Both the position numbers and the translations under genes were made by a program. Shown piece after piece: positions 11,358 through 23,399 of a stretch of DNA of 64,000 bases. A model generated the notes under the pieces. The model saw nothing but the letters and a program-made list of their open reading frames with translations, searched no databases and was not told the origin of the DNA. The stretch covers positions 186,001-250,000 of the forward strand of contig NC_091867.1 in assembly GCF_019399895.1 (NCBI RefSeq), given 5' to 3'. The first letter of the stretch is position 1, and each line of letters opens with the position of its first letter. This DNA comes from Cardiocondyla obscurior. Taxonomy: Eukaryota > Arthropoda > Insecta > Hymenoptera > Formicidae.

Positions 11358-11608
11358 GTTTTCTGCTTAAAACTGTGAAAAAAAGCTGAAAAACTAAGAA
11401 AATAAGCTTAACACGTGTTGCACGTAAGAACGAACAGAACACAATGAGCAGCATGGCGCCTGGACCCCCTAGTGTGGAACCAGGGCGAGGCGCGGCGCCA
11501 CTTTCGCTTTTGGGGGGTTTTTGAACACTTGTCGTAAAGCGTGCAAAAGCACAACTACATAGTTATATCATCCGGACGAGACATAAGGACATAATTGCGA
11601 TTCGTGTC

Positions 11609-14600
11609 CATACTACCTCCTTTGTTCCATCACAGAGTGCTATGTATTCTGAGTCAGTTGTTGAGATTGCAACGACTCTTTGCTTGCGTGAAACCCAAAT
11701 AATTGGTCTAATATTTAACATAAGTATTATTCCACTGATTGATTTTTTTGTATCATGACTGGATCCGTAATCAGCATCTGAGTATGCTATTAGAATGTTT
11801 GAATTGTCTGATTGATTGAATTCAATTCCCAAGTTCTAAGTACCAGCAATATATCTTAGTACACGTTTAGCAGCTTCCCAGTGTACAATTAAAGGATTTT
11901 CCAAGAATTGACTCAGTGTACTTACTGCATATGAAATATCAGGGCGAGTACCAATTGATAAGTACATTAATGAACCAATTAATTCACGAAAAAGAACGTC
12001 GATAGCTGGTCCAGGATTTCCATCTTCATCTATATATTTTGTTAAAGTCGAGTTCGGATCTACAGGTACTTTTACTAGATTGCAATTCTTTATTTAAAAA
12101 TTTTTTATTATAATATTGATATATGTTAATTGTTGTAATTTTAATTTATGCGTTTTTCTATCTCGTTCGATTTCAAGGCCCAAGTAACATTTTGCTTCTG
12201 TATATGTATTTCGAATTTTTTACTCATTGCGTCAAGTAATTTATTAATGATTTGTAAAGATTTTCCAATAACTAGACCGTCGTCTACATACAGTGCAAAA
12301 TACAGTGCTTGTGATTGTGCAATGTAAATACACTTATCATGTTGTGATGCAATTAAACCAAATTCTTTTAGAAATGTGTCAAATTTTTCATTCCACTGTC
12401 TTGGTGCCTGTTTCAATCCATATAAGCTTTTTCGAAGTTTACAGACCTTATCACTTTCATCATTGTAGCCATCGGGTTGTTTAATGTAAATATCATCTTT
12501 AAGTTATTCGTACAAAAAGGCAGTTTTTACGTCAAACTGATAGATTTCGTAATTGTTTACACATGCTATTGACATTAAAATTCGAATTGATTCGGATCGA
12601 GCGACCGGTGCAAACGTTTCTGTATAATCGATGTTGCCCTTTGTTGATATCCTTTTGCAACAAGTTTTGTCTTATAATGGTTGATGTTTCCATCTTGATT
12701 TGTTTTAATTCGATTGACCCATTTATTCTTAATTATTTGACGACTTTGAGGTCGATTAACTAGATCCCGGGTATTATTCTTCACAAGTGATTTTAACTCT
12801 TCGTTCATCGCCTGTTCTCACTGCTCTGCCTCTGGTGAATTTCTTGCTTCAATTATATTTTGAGGACATGTTTTAGCCATGAGGACATATGCAAGACAAG
12901 ATTGTTTATTATTGTTTTCATTTTTATCTTTTTTAGTTTCAGTGCAGCTTGTTTTTATTCGTGTTCTTGTGGCAATTCCTGATGGATCTTGTGTCCAGAT
13001 GCGTCTCCTGTATTTTCTTGGTTTTTGCTGTGTATCATTACTTGATGTTTCTTCTGCGTTTTCATCTTCATCACTTATTTGTTTTAATTTATCATTTTTA
13101 GATAGATCTAACTGTAGTTCAGATTGTGTATCAACATATGTTTTTGTCTGTTTAAAAGTAGGCTCTATTATTTTAACATTTCTGCGTATAACTACTTTTC
13201 TTGTTTTAGGTTTTCACAAACGATAAGCCTTTTGTTTTAACTCAAAACCAACAAGTGCAAATATTTCAGATTTTTGTGCAAATTTGTTCACTGTTTATTT
13301 TCGATTAAAGCATTTGCATTACTTCCAAAAACAGGTAAATATTCAACATTAGGTTTAGAACCAAATCAAGTTTCCCATGGAGTATTTCCATTAAGTCGAT
13401 CCAGCGGTAAGATGTTTCGGATAAGTGCTGCTGTATTTGATGCTTTACCCCATAAATTTATTGGTAATTTAGCTGCAGTTAGTATTGTACGTGCCATTTC
13501 AACTATGGTCCTATTTTGGAATTCAACCTTTCCGTTTTGTTCTGGACAATATTCCGTAGAAATTTTCTGATGTATGTTATACTTGCGTACAATCTTTTTG
13601 AATTTCTTTGATTTGAACTCCTTGGCGTTGTCTGATCTTAACTTTGTTATTCGATGTCATGCTGTAGATGCTTCGGTGATTACATCCTATACTGCATCTA
13701 AAATATCTGCCTTTGACTTAATTGGTTTTACAAATACCATTTCATTATAGTCGTCAACGAATACTGCCATTACATTTAATCCACCTATACTTTGAATTCT
13801 CATCGGGCCACAGATATCAAAATAAATGAGTTCACCAGGTTTTGAAACTTGAGTTTTAGATTGTGGAAAAGATTTTCTGCATTGTTTTCCTTGTATACAA
13901 GTTTCACAGTAATCAGTTGATAATGAGTTAGATGAAGTATTACATTTCATGCCAATTACAGAATTATTTTTAGCTATTTGACAAACAATCTTCATGTTTG
14001 CGTGTCCAAGTTGAGCATGCTATAATTCCAGTGATTCTTCATTTGTTGCTACGTTTGTCTGTTCTGTTTTAATATTTACTTCTATGTCCATCTGATACAT
14101 ACAATTTGCAACTCTTTTTCCGATTGCTGTCACTATTCCATTAATTTTCATCAATAGATTATTCTTCGTAAATTCTGCTTTAGCACCACGTCCTGTTGCA
14201 GTTCCAATACTGAAGAGATTCCGTGTAAGCTCAGGAATATATAATACATCATGTAGCGTATGATTTTTTATTTTGCCATTGACAGTTGACTTAGTATTTA
14301 TTTTACTAATGCTTTTAGCACTGACTGTGTCATCGTTTCCAAATTTAATCAAAATTTTCCTGTCTTCTAGAGATTCAAACGTTGAAAACCATTCTTTGCG
14401 TGGAGCCATGTGATAACTCGCACCACTATCTGCCAGCCATACTTCTTTCCAATCAATTGATAATAGACATTCAGTGGCTGTAAATGCATGCGATTCCTTC
14501 TCTGAAAATGCTAAATTATTTTGGTTGTCAGCATGCGGTTTTCTATTTAGACGACAATCTGAACGTTTGTGACCATACTTGCCACAGTTGTGACGTTTAT

Positions 14601-15282
14601 CATTAAATTTTTTGTGCGTATAATGATTTTTACTAAACTGATTTGATTTCTTAGAATAGTTTTGATAACATTTACTTTTGCTGTACAAGGCATTACTTAC
14701 ATTATCATTACCAAGATTTAATCCACTTACTCCTTTGTTGAGCAACTCTTTTTTCATTAGACGTGGCAATAGATTTTTCATAGTTTGCTCTGGTTCAGGT
14801 ACTGAGTCCCACGCTGCAATCAAATTTCTATATAACGATAGTAAACTGTGCAAAACTTTGGTTATTATAGCAGCTTCTTCTTGTTTATGTCCGAGGTCTT
14901 TAAGTTGTCTTGACATTTCTTCAATTTTTACAACGTGTTGTGCAATAGTAACATTGGCATCCATTTTATATTAAAAAAACTTTTGCAGAAGTAAATGCTT
15001 AGATGTGGCGTTCTTCAGTTCATATAATTCGAGCCTTGTCCACATTTTAAAAGAAGTTTTTAAATTCATGACTTGCCGTACTTGAGATGACTCTAATAAT
15101 AATCCAATTTAAAATCCTACTTTCTTATCTAATTTGTCCTATTCATCAGTTGCTGTACTTGGTCATTTCTTTGTATCATCAACTACTTCCAGTAGACCAT
15201 GAAATTTAAGAAATCCCGTCATTTGAAACTTCCACACTGCGAAATCATTACCATTAAACTTGCTGACAATTAACTTGTCCAT
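11609..15282 (-). pseudogene. Copia gag-pol polyprotein, multiply broken
   Basis: The start is ATG at 15282 (MDKLIVSKFNGNDFAVWKFQ), the usual Copia gag N-terminus. The gag continues to a zinc knuckle near 14585 reading RHNCGKYGHKRSDC, where the expected first Cys is Arg. The protease box ADSGASYHM is at about 14408-14433. The integrase zinc region and core follow: CETCIQGKQCRKSF near 13900, ELIYFDICGPM near 13815, VFVDDYNEMVFV near 13750. Reverse transcriptase blocks are RDLVNRPQSRQIIKNKWV near 12770, MKQAPRQWNEKFD near 12415 and LYVDDGLVIGKS near 12290. RNase H blocks are AYSDADYGSSHDTKKSISG near 11785 and TTDSEYIALCDGTKEVVW near 11640. Several stops and frameshifts separate the pieces. A functional element would make capsid and integrate its cDNA with the DDE integrase. 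Confidence 0.8.
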
Positions 15283-15300
15283 TTTTCTTCTTGTTACAGT
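11609..15300 (-). mobile_element. Copia element, 3' end cut off by the DIRS-type element
   Basis: Minus-strand Ty1/Copia element with gag, protease, integrase, reverse transcriptase and part of RNase H in the canonical order. The RNase H stops abruptly at codons for EVVW near 11609, where DIRS terminal sequence begins. No downstream Copia part or 3' LTR was found. The 5' LTR should lie above 15300 but I could not define its ends. Confidence 0.8.
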
Positions 15301-16290
15301 AGTCCAAAAGGTACAAGTAAATTTTTCAGCTGAAATAATTAGTGCGAATTACAATATAACCTTAACTACTTTTTCTATCTTTACATTCACTGGGCCTATA
15401 ACCTATTGGGTAAATCGCAATGAAATAAGACTATAGTATGAGTGATTTAGTAGTTTAGATGTATTATATATGAACAAAAGAAAAAGACAATTGGTTCCAC
15501 GTGTACGCTTAATCAGTAGTAACAGAACAGAAGAATAAGAAACGGAAGTAGGTAAGAATGACGCGCAACGGAAATCACGTGTGTACTTTAGGCAGCGTCT
15601 CAAACGTTAACTTATTATATTAAAGCATATTATGGAGCGCTATTTTTTCTTTACAGAGACTAAAATCTATTGATAATAGGTCCATATAATAATGCGATTA
15701 AATGTACCAGCGGCAGCACCTCATGGGCGCACTGCAGCACCGATTGATTTCTAATCGATCCGTTAATCGATTAGCGGCGCTTTGATGTTCCGCCCGCTCG
15801 ATGCCGGTTCCGGTGCCAGAAATTGTACGTTGGCACTCAATGTGATAACACGTGCGCGGTTTGTGTAACTCAAGATTTACATTGGCGATTAGGATGACTC
15901 AACGGAAGCAACTTAGATAAAATTGTAGGCTTTCTCAACTTATAAGAAGGAGCAACTCAGCGTAAATTACATGGTTTTCTCAACTTGTAAGAAGGAGCAA
16001 CTCAGCGGAAATTACAGGTACATCACCATTGTCGTCTCATCAACGCCAAGAGGTTCAGTGATACTCGCGGTAGAATAGACTCAAAATCAGATAATAGACT
16101 CACACGCGATTAATATAATTTCGTGTTCTCTTATTTGTGAGCTCATTGTGCTTTTCAACTCAACTGAACTTACACCCAGTGCGGTATTCAGCGAACACGT
16201 GCAACGTCACGTGAATAGAGCGTGAGCGGCGACCGCTTCATTATAAATGATGTGTTTGCGTATTCTAATTAAAATCTAGTGACCTCCTCA
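15300..16290. other. Non-coding stretch between Copia and BEL remnants
   Basis: No gene recognised. It probably contains the 5' LTR of the Copia element, but no TG...CA pair could be fixed. A short tandem array lies at 15907-16018. Confidence 0.35.
15907..16018 (+). repeat. Tandem repeat, about 46-bp unit, 2.4 copies
   Basis: The unit begins agcaactcagcg and contains ttctcaactt with ataagaag. Copies start near 15907 (agcaacttag), 15951 and 15997, with a few mismatches. No coding function. Confidence 0.7.
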
Positions 16291-16297
16291 TGTTTCT

Positions 16298-17349
16298 GTG
16301 CATAACTATTATAAAATAAATCCATCTAGTTTTACGAACAAGGTCGCTGAGTTATTTGTTTTAAGGCTAAACCTATTTTTTTCAGAAACTGTAATGGACT
16401 TCCTTTCCTCCGCCCGAGTTTCCGTATCCCGTTTATTCGCTCACTGCGGAGTGGATTACGCCGGACCGCTCACTATACGCGAAGATATGCGTCGAAATTC
16501 ACCAAATCGTAAGGTTTATCTCGCGCAATTTGTATGCTTTGCTACTAAAATTGTATATTTGGAGTTAGTGAGCGATCTTTCCACTGACGCTTTCATATCC
16601 GCTTTAAAGCGTCTTATATCTCGACGAGAAAAACCCACACACATTTATTCTGACAATGCTGCAAACTTTATAGGCGCCAAAAGACATATCCGAGAATTGC
16701 ACAAACTTTTAAAATCCAACGAGGTAGCTGAACACATCGCGAAATTTTTACTTAAAAATGGTGTAGTTTAGAGCTTTATCCCGCCAAACGTTCCACACTT
16801 TGGTGGTTTATGGGAATCTGCCATTAAATCAGCCAAAATTTACTTAACGCGTATCATCGGGGGATCACATTTAAATTTTTAAGAGGTTCAAACAATACTT
16901 TGTGAAATAGAAGCGATCTTGAACTCCTGTCCTTTTCAGGCATTAAGTTCTGACCCAACTGACTTGGCTAATCTTAGCCCACATCATTTTTTGATTGGAA
17001 GCCCTATAAACAGTTTTTTTGAACCAAACATTTGCGATATCTCTTTAAATCGACTCACCCGTGGACAGGTGGTTAACCGTATGCGTTAGCAATTTTAGAA
17101 CAGATGGAGTTTAGAATATTTAAATTCCTTCCAAAAGCGCCACAAATGGAAGAAGAACAAGGGGCCTCAATTACATCCGGGTCAACTTGTCTTAATTAAA
17201 GAACAAGGAGTGCCTCCTTTACATTGGTCTACCGGCCGCGTGGAAAGCATCCAGATTGGATCCGATAGCTTTGCTCGTTCAGCTATGGTTAAAACTCCAC
17301 ATGGCAAGACCACTTGTTAAACTAGCAATACTGTTCATGTAGCTAAATG
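16298..17349 (+). pseudogene. BEL/Pao integrase core and C-terminal domain, broken
   Basis: From about 16378 the frame reads SARVSVSRLFAHCGVDYAGP, the start of a BEL integrase core with the first catalytic Asp. Next come VYLELVSDLSTDAFI near 16555 and HIYSDNAANFIGAKRH near 16640 with the second Asp. After an in-frame stop at about 16769 it continues FIPPNVPHFGGLWESAIKSA with the catalytic Glu. Then come CEIEAILNSCPF, SPHHFLIGSPI and the C-terminal domain (HPGQLVLIKEQG, PPLHWSTGRVESI). Further stops occur near 16880 and 17088. Only the integrase end is present. It starts almost exactly where the BEL copy at 23.4-27.8 kb stops. Confidence 0.75.
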
Positions 17350-18057
17350 AATACTCGAACTGTATTTCCTTAAATCGTTTGATTTCTTGTTCGGTTTATC
17401 AGATTTTAGTTAAGACAAATTGTATTCTTTAGTTCTTAAGTTTGCGCTTCCGATTATTATCTTGTATTAATATGTAGTTTTAAGCTCTAACAACAATTTT
17501 ATACCTCGTAATTATTAAGATTCGAACGTGCATTCTTACTTTTAATTAGCGTTACAAGTAAAGCATTGAGTTAAGTCTTAAATTTAAATAAGTTCGATTA
17601 CAAATATTCTTTCGCATTGTCGCACTCATTAAATTGTCATCAATATAAGTTTATTTTCTTCTTTTATAAATTTAGTTTGCGTTGTTTAGAATTAATTTTC
17701 TTATATATTATTGTAGGGATCCGGGTTTGGAATGAATGATCCGTACGGTAGATTTCAATTTCAGTATATGTATTTAACAATGTGAAGTTCACAGGAATAT
17801 CTTTACAGCTTGAGGCCCACAGGCGAACTAACTTTCGTCGAGCGTCTTCTCTCGTATCGCGGCAAAAACAAAATATAATCGTATTTTTCTTCTTTGTTTG
17901 ACGCGCTTAACTTAAACTGAAACGGGCACTTGGCAACACGGGAAAATAAAATATCTTTTACAAACTATTTACTTATTCTATATTATTAAGCGTAATTGTT
18001 TCCGAGTTAGGTCAAGCTTTCTTTTTATTGAAAGCCAACCCTTCAAGGCAGGCAGAT
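17350..18057. other. 3' untranslated stretch of the BEL fragment
   Basis: AT-rich, without coding signal. It ends in a purine-rich run (cttcaaggcaggcaga) just before the proposed LTR start at 18058, resembling the polypurine tract region of the intact BEL element (cttcaaggggggcggga). Confidence 0.4.
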
Positions 18058-18419
18058 TGTTCAGATCTTATGAAACATTTTTTATATTTGAAATTACGCG
18101 GGCTATCGTTTGACTAATCGTACCTCTGCGAGCACTCTATCGCGTCACTATTGGTCGCCTTTCAGAGGGGACCTATCAGGGTTTTTGCGTCACAGCCGGG
18201 CATGCGCGTTAAAATAAGAGAGGCAACTCCGCTCATGAAGCACTAAGCAGATCAGAGTACGTCGCAATGTGACAGAGAGAACAGTGTATCCGACCGATTA
18301 AAATAAAATATATAGAAAACAACGATTTTGAAGTACATAAGTCTTTTTATAAGTAAAGGCCATCTATTTCACGGGATTTACGACCTCATGCTGGACGTAT
18401 TCAAATCCAGAAATTAACA
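18058..18419 (+). repeat. Probable 3' LTR of the BEL fragment
   Basis: Begins tgttcagatc directly after the purine-rich run and ends aaattaaca, giving TG...CA ends and a length of about 362 bp. An aataaa lies near 18303. Position after a BEL integrase C-terminus supports the assignment. No second copy of this LTR was found in the window, so the ends are inferred. Confidence 0.5.
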
Positions 18420-18780
18420 ACACTTTCTTGAGTGAAACCTATCATGAGTACATTAGTTGACAGAAATGTTTTTTAATTGTGCGTTAAATTTTTAAGTTTT
18501 TTGACAAATAGCGCAATACAGTTCTTATTGCGGTGGAACTTAAACATTTACAGCGAATCGTCATACGAACAGTGCACGTAGTAGCTTATGCTGAATACCT
18601 TATGATGCTGATGTGTGTACGTAGATGCTATGGGATTGACGTTCGTCTTTTCTTGAATGCACTCCAAGTCGTCGTACACCATAAATGAAAGTCATTCTTT
18701 CCGGCAGTAGTTGTTAAAACAGCTATTTGTTGTCATCACTTGGTAATATAATCGCGCAATCGTTGATTCTTCCACGTTGA
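18420..18780. other. Unassigned stretch
   Basis: No gene or repeat family recognised. Confidence 0.3.
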
Positions 18781-19100
18781 TTCTTTTCTTTTTGTCTTAA
18801 CAAGCTTTACCTATCCCCAAAGTTTGTTTACGTGACTTTAGGACACCCTGTATATGCTATTAAAGTCTTATATCATTTTGTAAAATTGTCTACCATTATT
18901 GAAAAAAAAAAATTATATTTAGACGTAAGAGCGACAAAGAAGCTGCAGGTGAGTGAAGGCGACAGGCAACGGTAAGTATTCCCGCTTGTCCGTATCCTCG
19001 CTAACTCCGTTAATTCCCTTTAGATAATACTTATCGCCGCCTGTCGTGTGCTCATTCAACCCGCGATTTTGATTTTGCAACGTCTCAGTTTCTAGACTAG
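18781..19100. repeat. Two abutting MITE ends of the tatacagggtgtcc family
   Basis: The right end of one element (gtcttaacaagctttacc to ggacaccctgtatat, 18795-18856) is followed by a body related to the MITE at 1-312 (cgtaagagcgacaaagaagc at about 18923). The segment gagtgaaggcgacagg near 18952 returns inverted near 19035-19060, so it is partly foldback. Termini are incomplete. Confidence 0.55.
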
Positions 19101-20840
19101 CATAAGTAAACACACTTTTTTTATTAAAATTAATTCCAATCTTTCGAATAAACCCACTTAATGTTCTATTGGTTTAACTTTTATTAAAATCTCGATATCT
19201 CATTTGTCTTGAATTCGGCTACTCGTGTAAATGATACACAGAGTTTGTTACTTGTTACTTGTTACTCGTTACTTGTTAAGAGACACTACAGCATCACATA
19301 TTATTTTATTATTATTTTCTAATTTTATGTTACGAATACAGATTTAGATACAGTTAACAATATTTACATCGTTACTTTATATATTTTCTTTGCATTCAAA
19401 AATTTTAACTCTGACGGGTCAATTTAAGAAAAACTGGACAGTAACAAATACATTTTAGATAAATTTTTGATCGAAAAAACGTGATACAATCTTGTACATG
19501 TTATTGGCCAAATATAATTTAAAAATAATATAGGATATTCAAGATATGTTAAAATATTGTTAAAGTTGTCGCAAGAAGACTGTCCTAATTATGACCAAGT
19601 CTAATTTCCACATAATATAATATTTTAGAATCAAACTTATTTGTACAAGGTGTAGGTTTTCAAGTGCGCGACACAATTTTAAGAATAAATTTTTAATGCT
19701 TAGGTAAAAAATAAAGTCCGAATAAAAATCAACATGATTAGTTTCTGAGTTATTATGATTATTGTGACACAAATCTCACATCATCATAGAATCCCGTTAA
19801 AAGAAATTAACAATCTTTTTTCAGTTATCGTGAAAGCCAATTGCTTAGCTTTACGCTCATCAGATTTAAACCTATGGAATTTTTTTTTTCCTTTTCTATT
19901 TTAATGTGCATTTATCCGTTTTAGGATATCGGCACAAAAACCTATGGAATTTCTTTCTGTGAGGTTATGTAAAATCTTTAGTGTATTGATCTGCATTGGA
20001 TGACGTACAAACGTAGAAAAAAAATTTTTCTACAATGATGTGAAAATTGTATCACATAATTCAATTTTTATCTGATCTAAACAAAAATTGATTTCTTTTC
20101 TTATCTATGTATTAGAAATCTATTCCTAAAATTTTGCCGCGCACTTAAGGAACATTTTGTATTTAGTTTAAAACTTATCTGAAAAATTAATGTCTATACT
20201 GAACGAAAATCTTTAAATCTAATCAGTGTCACTACTTGACGTATCAACTTGTAAATAAAACAATATTTAATTTAGCAACTGGTTAATTAAATTTTAGTTT
20301 TAAACACTGTTTAAACAATTAAGAAACACGTAATTGACCAAGTTCTACAAATGAGACTGAACAACATGTTGTAACGTCCAAAAAACATTTAAAGCTTATC
20401 TAAAGTAAAAATTAGTATCTGTTAATAATCAACTTGGTTCGCCAATATAATATAATATAATACATAAATATATTAATAGTGTTGTCCATCTTCTACAGCG
20501 AATATTGCTCGAAATGCCGTTAAGTAGGAAAATGTAGTTGATAAGTACTGTGATATGTAAATATATAGTTACAATTATCGTAAGCATCAAATTACTAAAA
20601 GATTGTATAAATATCTTAATTACTAAATGTTTTTTTTTCTACTTGTCTATTTATATTTACATTTATTAGAGATTTAGTAACTATTGTAACCGTATTAAAC
20701 GGATAAAATAAGTTGAACATAAATAAAAAGCTCTTATTTTTGCATTTTTCAATATCTAATAAAAAATTAATAAATATTTGTATAATATATATTTATTAGT
20801 TAATGTTAAAAATATTATATATTATTTATACTTAGCTATT
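19101..20840. other. AT-rich stretch without genes
   Basis: Very AT-rich, with no sustained frame or recognised repeat. At 19245-19279 there is a small 8-bp-unit microsatellite (ttacttgt repeated about four times). Confidence 0.45.
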
Positions 20841-20844
20841 ATAC

Positions 20845-21165
20845 TGTTACGACCGCGGTGGGCGCATCTTTAGGATTGCGAACTCAATTTCAGCAACAGG
20901 ATGTTTTCCGTTGTCAGAAAGTGATCGATCAGCTATCTGCCGATGGATCGATATCGACAGCTGATTTCGGAGTTAATTTCAAGAGAGAACGGTCACATAA
21001 CTAAGTCTCCCGGTGTTATTTTGTAAACGAGTTGTACAATAAAGTTTCGTTCTTTTCTTACGAGAGAGCATAAATTTATTTCTTTCACCTGCATGCGAAG
21101 AAGTACAGAGAGTGAGAGTAAACGCGTTGAGAAAACGTTGAGAAAACGCAAGTTTTCTCAAGGAG
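20845..21165 (+). repeat. LTR-like repeat, copy 1
   Basis: Shares most of its length with 57450-57759, including gatcgatatcgacagct here against gtcgatattgacagct there, aagtctccc with gtgttattt, and gtaaacgagttgtacaataa. Contains aataaa at about 21040. After 21165 the sequence ttttggaggctcgtccgg follows, which resembles the region just inside the 5' LTR of some insect Gypsy elements. That reading is an inference. Confidence 0.5.
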
Positions 21166-21189
21166 CATTTTGGAGGCTCGTCCGGTCTT

Positions 21190-22050
21190 TTTCTCTCCCG
21201 TTCTTGTAAAGTGAATATTGAAACGACCTCGTTTTCCGTACGATTGAATGTCGATCTTAGCGAGCTATGTGCAGTATGCTCGTCGGGATTCCTGGATTCG
21301 ATCAGATAAAGTCCGGTTATGCAACGAGACTGGAGTTAGAATACACACACGTTTATTAATTAATAAGCAAATAATAAAATAACATATAAAATATAACGCC
21401 GGTCGGACGCAATAACAAATCTCGGATGGTGGTTGAGCGCGCGAATTTATAATGAATCGGGTGACAGAATGCAATGACGTAATTATAATTCGTATGCGTA
21501 GTTACGCTGCAACGAGCAGCTGACGGAGATTTATACGAGGCGCGGAATCACGACTTAAATGCTGGCAGACGCGGTTGCCGTTTAAAGGCCGGGGACGGTG
21601 AAGACGATCAACGCCGGAGATCTCAGTTCGACAATGTTATGATCGCGGTTCGGTGCGGCGGTCCGCGAAGGGATAGAGGCACCGGCTACGTGTCGTTAGC
21701 CGAGAGCTCTCGGCCAAAACGGAGAGAACTCCACCCCATTGTTGGCGACGGTGCGACAGGAAATGTTTAATTTTAATCTCGAGGGCCGGTGGCCGAGGTT
21801 CGAGAGTTCTCAGAGGAGGCGGAGTTCACTTCACCCCTCGAGCTGGCCGTGCCGACAGTCCCAGATTTCAGTTTCTGGTAGAATCAAGTCCCAGGATCTC
21901 CTGGTTGAGACAAGTAGAGTATTATTTTGAACGGCAAGGCGGTTCTTTCACCACACACCGTCTCCTCTCTCGCCCGCGCAACGTCCTTCGGGCATCTATG
22001 AACCGATTACCTAATCTGTCAATCTCAGTGAATCGAGGGGCGCCAATTTT
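21190..22050. other. GC-richer unassigned stretch, possibly retroelement leader or LTR
   Basis: Differs in composition from its AT-rich neighbours. On the minus strand attggcgcccctcgattcac at 22030-22050 resembles a retroviral-type primer binding site (TGGCGCCC) and an aataaa lies near 21350. This suggests a minus-strand LTR element, but I could not find paired ends or coding sequence. Confidence 0.25.
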
Positions 22051-22054
22051 TTTA

Positions 22055-22400
22055 ATGCTGATATCTCGATTTTAAACGCTCAAATTGCAAAATGGCATAG
22101 GATTTTTCTATTTGTTTCTACAAGCCCTACCAACTATTAAAATTACGTTTACTTGATCTGAGACACCCTATATATACAAGGTGTTCCGTCCCCATATTGT
22201 CAAACTCTCAGAGTTAGATAGGTTTCGTGGATACAAGTCAATAAGTCCTATGTCATTTTATACAATTCTCAACCGTTATTGAAAAAATAATTAAAATGTG
22301 TAACGTAAGAGCGACAAGGAAGCTGCGAGCGAGTGAACGCGACAGGGGAATGGCTAAGAATGGCGCCGTCGCCTGACGTCAGACGACATACGCAGAAAGA
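22055..22400. repeat. Back-to-back MITE ends of the tatacagggtgtcc family
   Basis: A right end (gatatctcgattttaaacgc to gagacaccctatata, 22061-22158) meets a left end (acaaggtgttccgtcc from about 22157). The left end runs through cgtaagagcgacaaggaagc near 22303 to about 22390. Relatives lie at 1-312 and 28617-29064. Confidence 0.6.
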
Positions 22401-22724
22401 GCATTCATCAAAGGCTATTCAAAGATTTTGCGACTCCAGTCTTCTATCAGGACAGTATTTTCAAACACGCCAACTTAATTTGTTTATCTATTTTGATACT
22501 GAAAAAATGGCCGAGAGAAGTAAATTTATTTTGCAAAAAAGAACGTCCTTTAAAACGCAAATTACAACTTTTGTATGTAAATAATCGAATTGAACTGTAA
22601 AAGACTTAAACCAGGTGGCTGAAAATTCTTATAGAAGAAAAGTTAGTTTAGAAAAAAATAAACTAACACAAATAAAAAACTCAAATTTGAAAATTAGAAA
22701 AAGGAGGATTTAATTGGCATAAAA

Positions 22725-22756
22725 AACCCTCCCCCAGCATGGGAGGAGGGAAAAAG
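22725..22756 (+). other. GC-rich hairpin
   Basis: ccctccccc followed by agcat and gggaggaggg can form a stem of about nine pairs with one bulge in an otherwise AT-rich region. It lies upstream of the hairpin array. Function unknown. Confidence 0.4.
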
Positions 22757-22967
22757 CCGTAATTGAGAATTACATTTGATACACAAATTCATAACAAAAC
22801 GCATGCATGCTTACAACCGGAAATTACAAAGAAAAATGTTAATTGAGTTACTCACAGATCTGGAGAAAATAACTTAAATCTGGATCTTAGAAACGATACC
22901 AAAACCTCTTTGTTTCTATCCGAATAAATTATAAATTTGTTCCTTCTTTGTGGAAATTATGAGTCGG

Positions 22968-23166
22968 CAGGAACAGCCTGCTTTCTCAAATGGGAACAGC
23001 CCAATTCCTTTTCGGGAGCAGCCCGAGCAAATTACAGGAGCAGCCTGTTTCACAAATGGGAGCAGCCCAAACAATTTACAGGAGCAGCCTGTTTCCGTTG
23101 TTAAAACTGATAGATAATTTTCTGGGAGCAGCCCGTAAAATCACTTAATTTCCCGGGAACAGCCCG
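22968..23166 (+). repeat. Array of eight short hairpins, about 22-bp period, with covarying stems
   Basis: Eight 13-base units start at 22968, 22991, 23013, 23035, 23057, 23079, 23123 and 23154. Each is a 4-bp stem around a 5-base loop ARCAG. Stems are CAGG/CCTG three times, TGGG/CCCA twice, CGGG/CCCG twice and TGGG/CCCG once (a T-G wobble). Both sides of the stem change together, so the fold rather than the sequence is conserved. The first six units are 22-23 bp apart. The array ends 234 bp before the gag start of the old BEL element, so it probably lies in that element's leader. Confidence 0.8.
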
Positions 23167-23399
23167 TAATACATTGACAACTTTTAAAATTTATTTCTCT
23201 GCTTTATTGACAAATACTCTAATTTCACAAACATGTGTCTCCGTCAACATCTGCTGTTAAACTAACAAACGAAACCGAACATGTAAATAAAAAACCGAGA
23301 AAATCAATATTTTTATCGTTGCTAGGGAAAGAATCGAAACGAGTTTAATAACATAAACCGAATAAATTCATTATGTGAAAAAAGGCGCGAACAACTTTA

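Larger units (their letters stand above)
6150..11608 (-). mobile_element. DIRS-type tyrosine-recombinase retroelement, interrupted and truncated
   Basis: On the minus strand the order is gag (11357-10101), reverse transcriptase plus RNase H (about 9960-7730) and tyrosine recombinase (about 7660-6160), the order of DIRS-like elements. The upstream terminus near 11608-11560 reads catccggacgagaca on the plus strand. The same motif occurs in the terminal repeats of the second DIRS-type element at 63.3-63.66 kb. A solo LTR (8705-9241) splits the reverse transcriptase and an LTR-like repeat (6346-6923) splits the recombinase. The 3' end stops near 6150 without its terminal repeats. The element sits in the RNase H region of a Copia element, right after codons for GTKEVVW. 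Confidence 0.75.

Noticed and set aside
5322..11609. The two Copia pieces (4.5-5.3 kb and 11.6-15.3 kb) as two halves of one element split by the DIRS insertion
   Set aside because: Both contain the RNase H region with clearly different sequence (DWAEDKLDSKSHSG against DADYGSSHDTKKSISG), so they are different families.
19245..19279. ttacttgt microsatellite as a telomere- or CRISPR-like repeat
   Set aside because: Only about four imperfect units; insect telomere repeat would be TTAGG.
22968..23166. Regularly spaced short repeats resembling a CRISPR array
   Set aside because: Units are 13 bases with 9-base spacers, diverge by paired changes, and lie in the leader of a eukaryotic retroelement. 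No cas genes, and the context is an insect genome.
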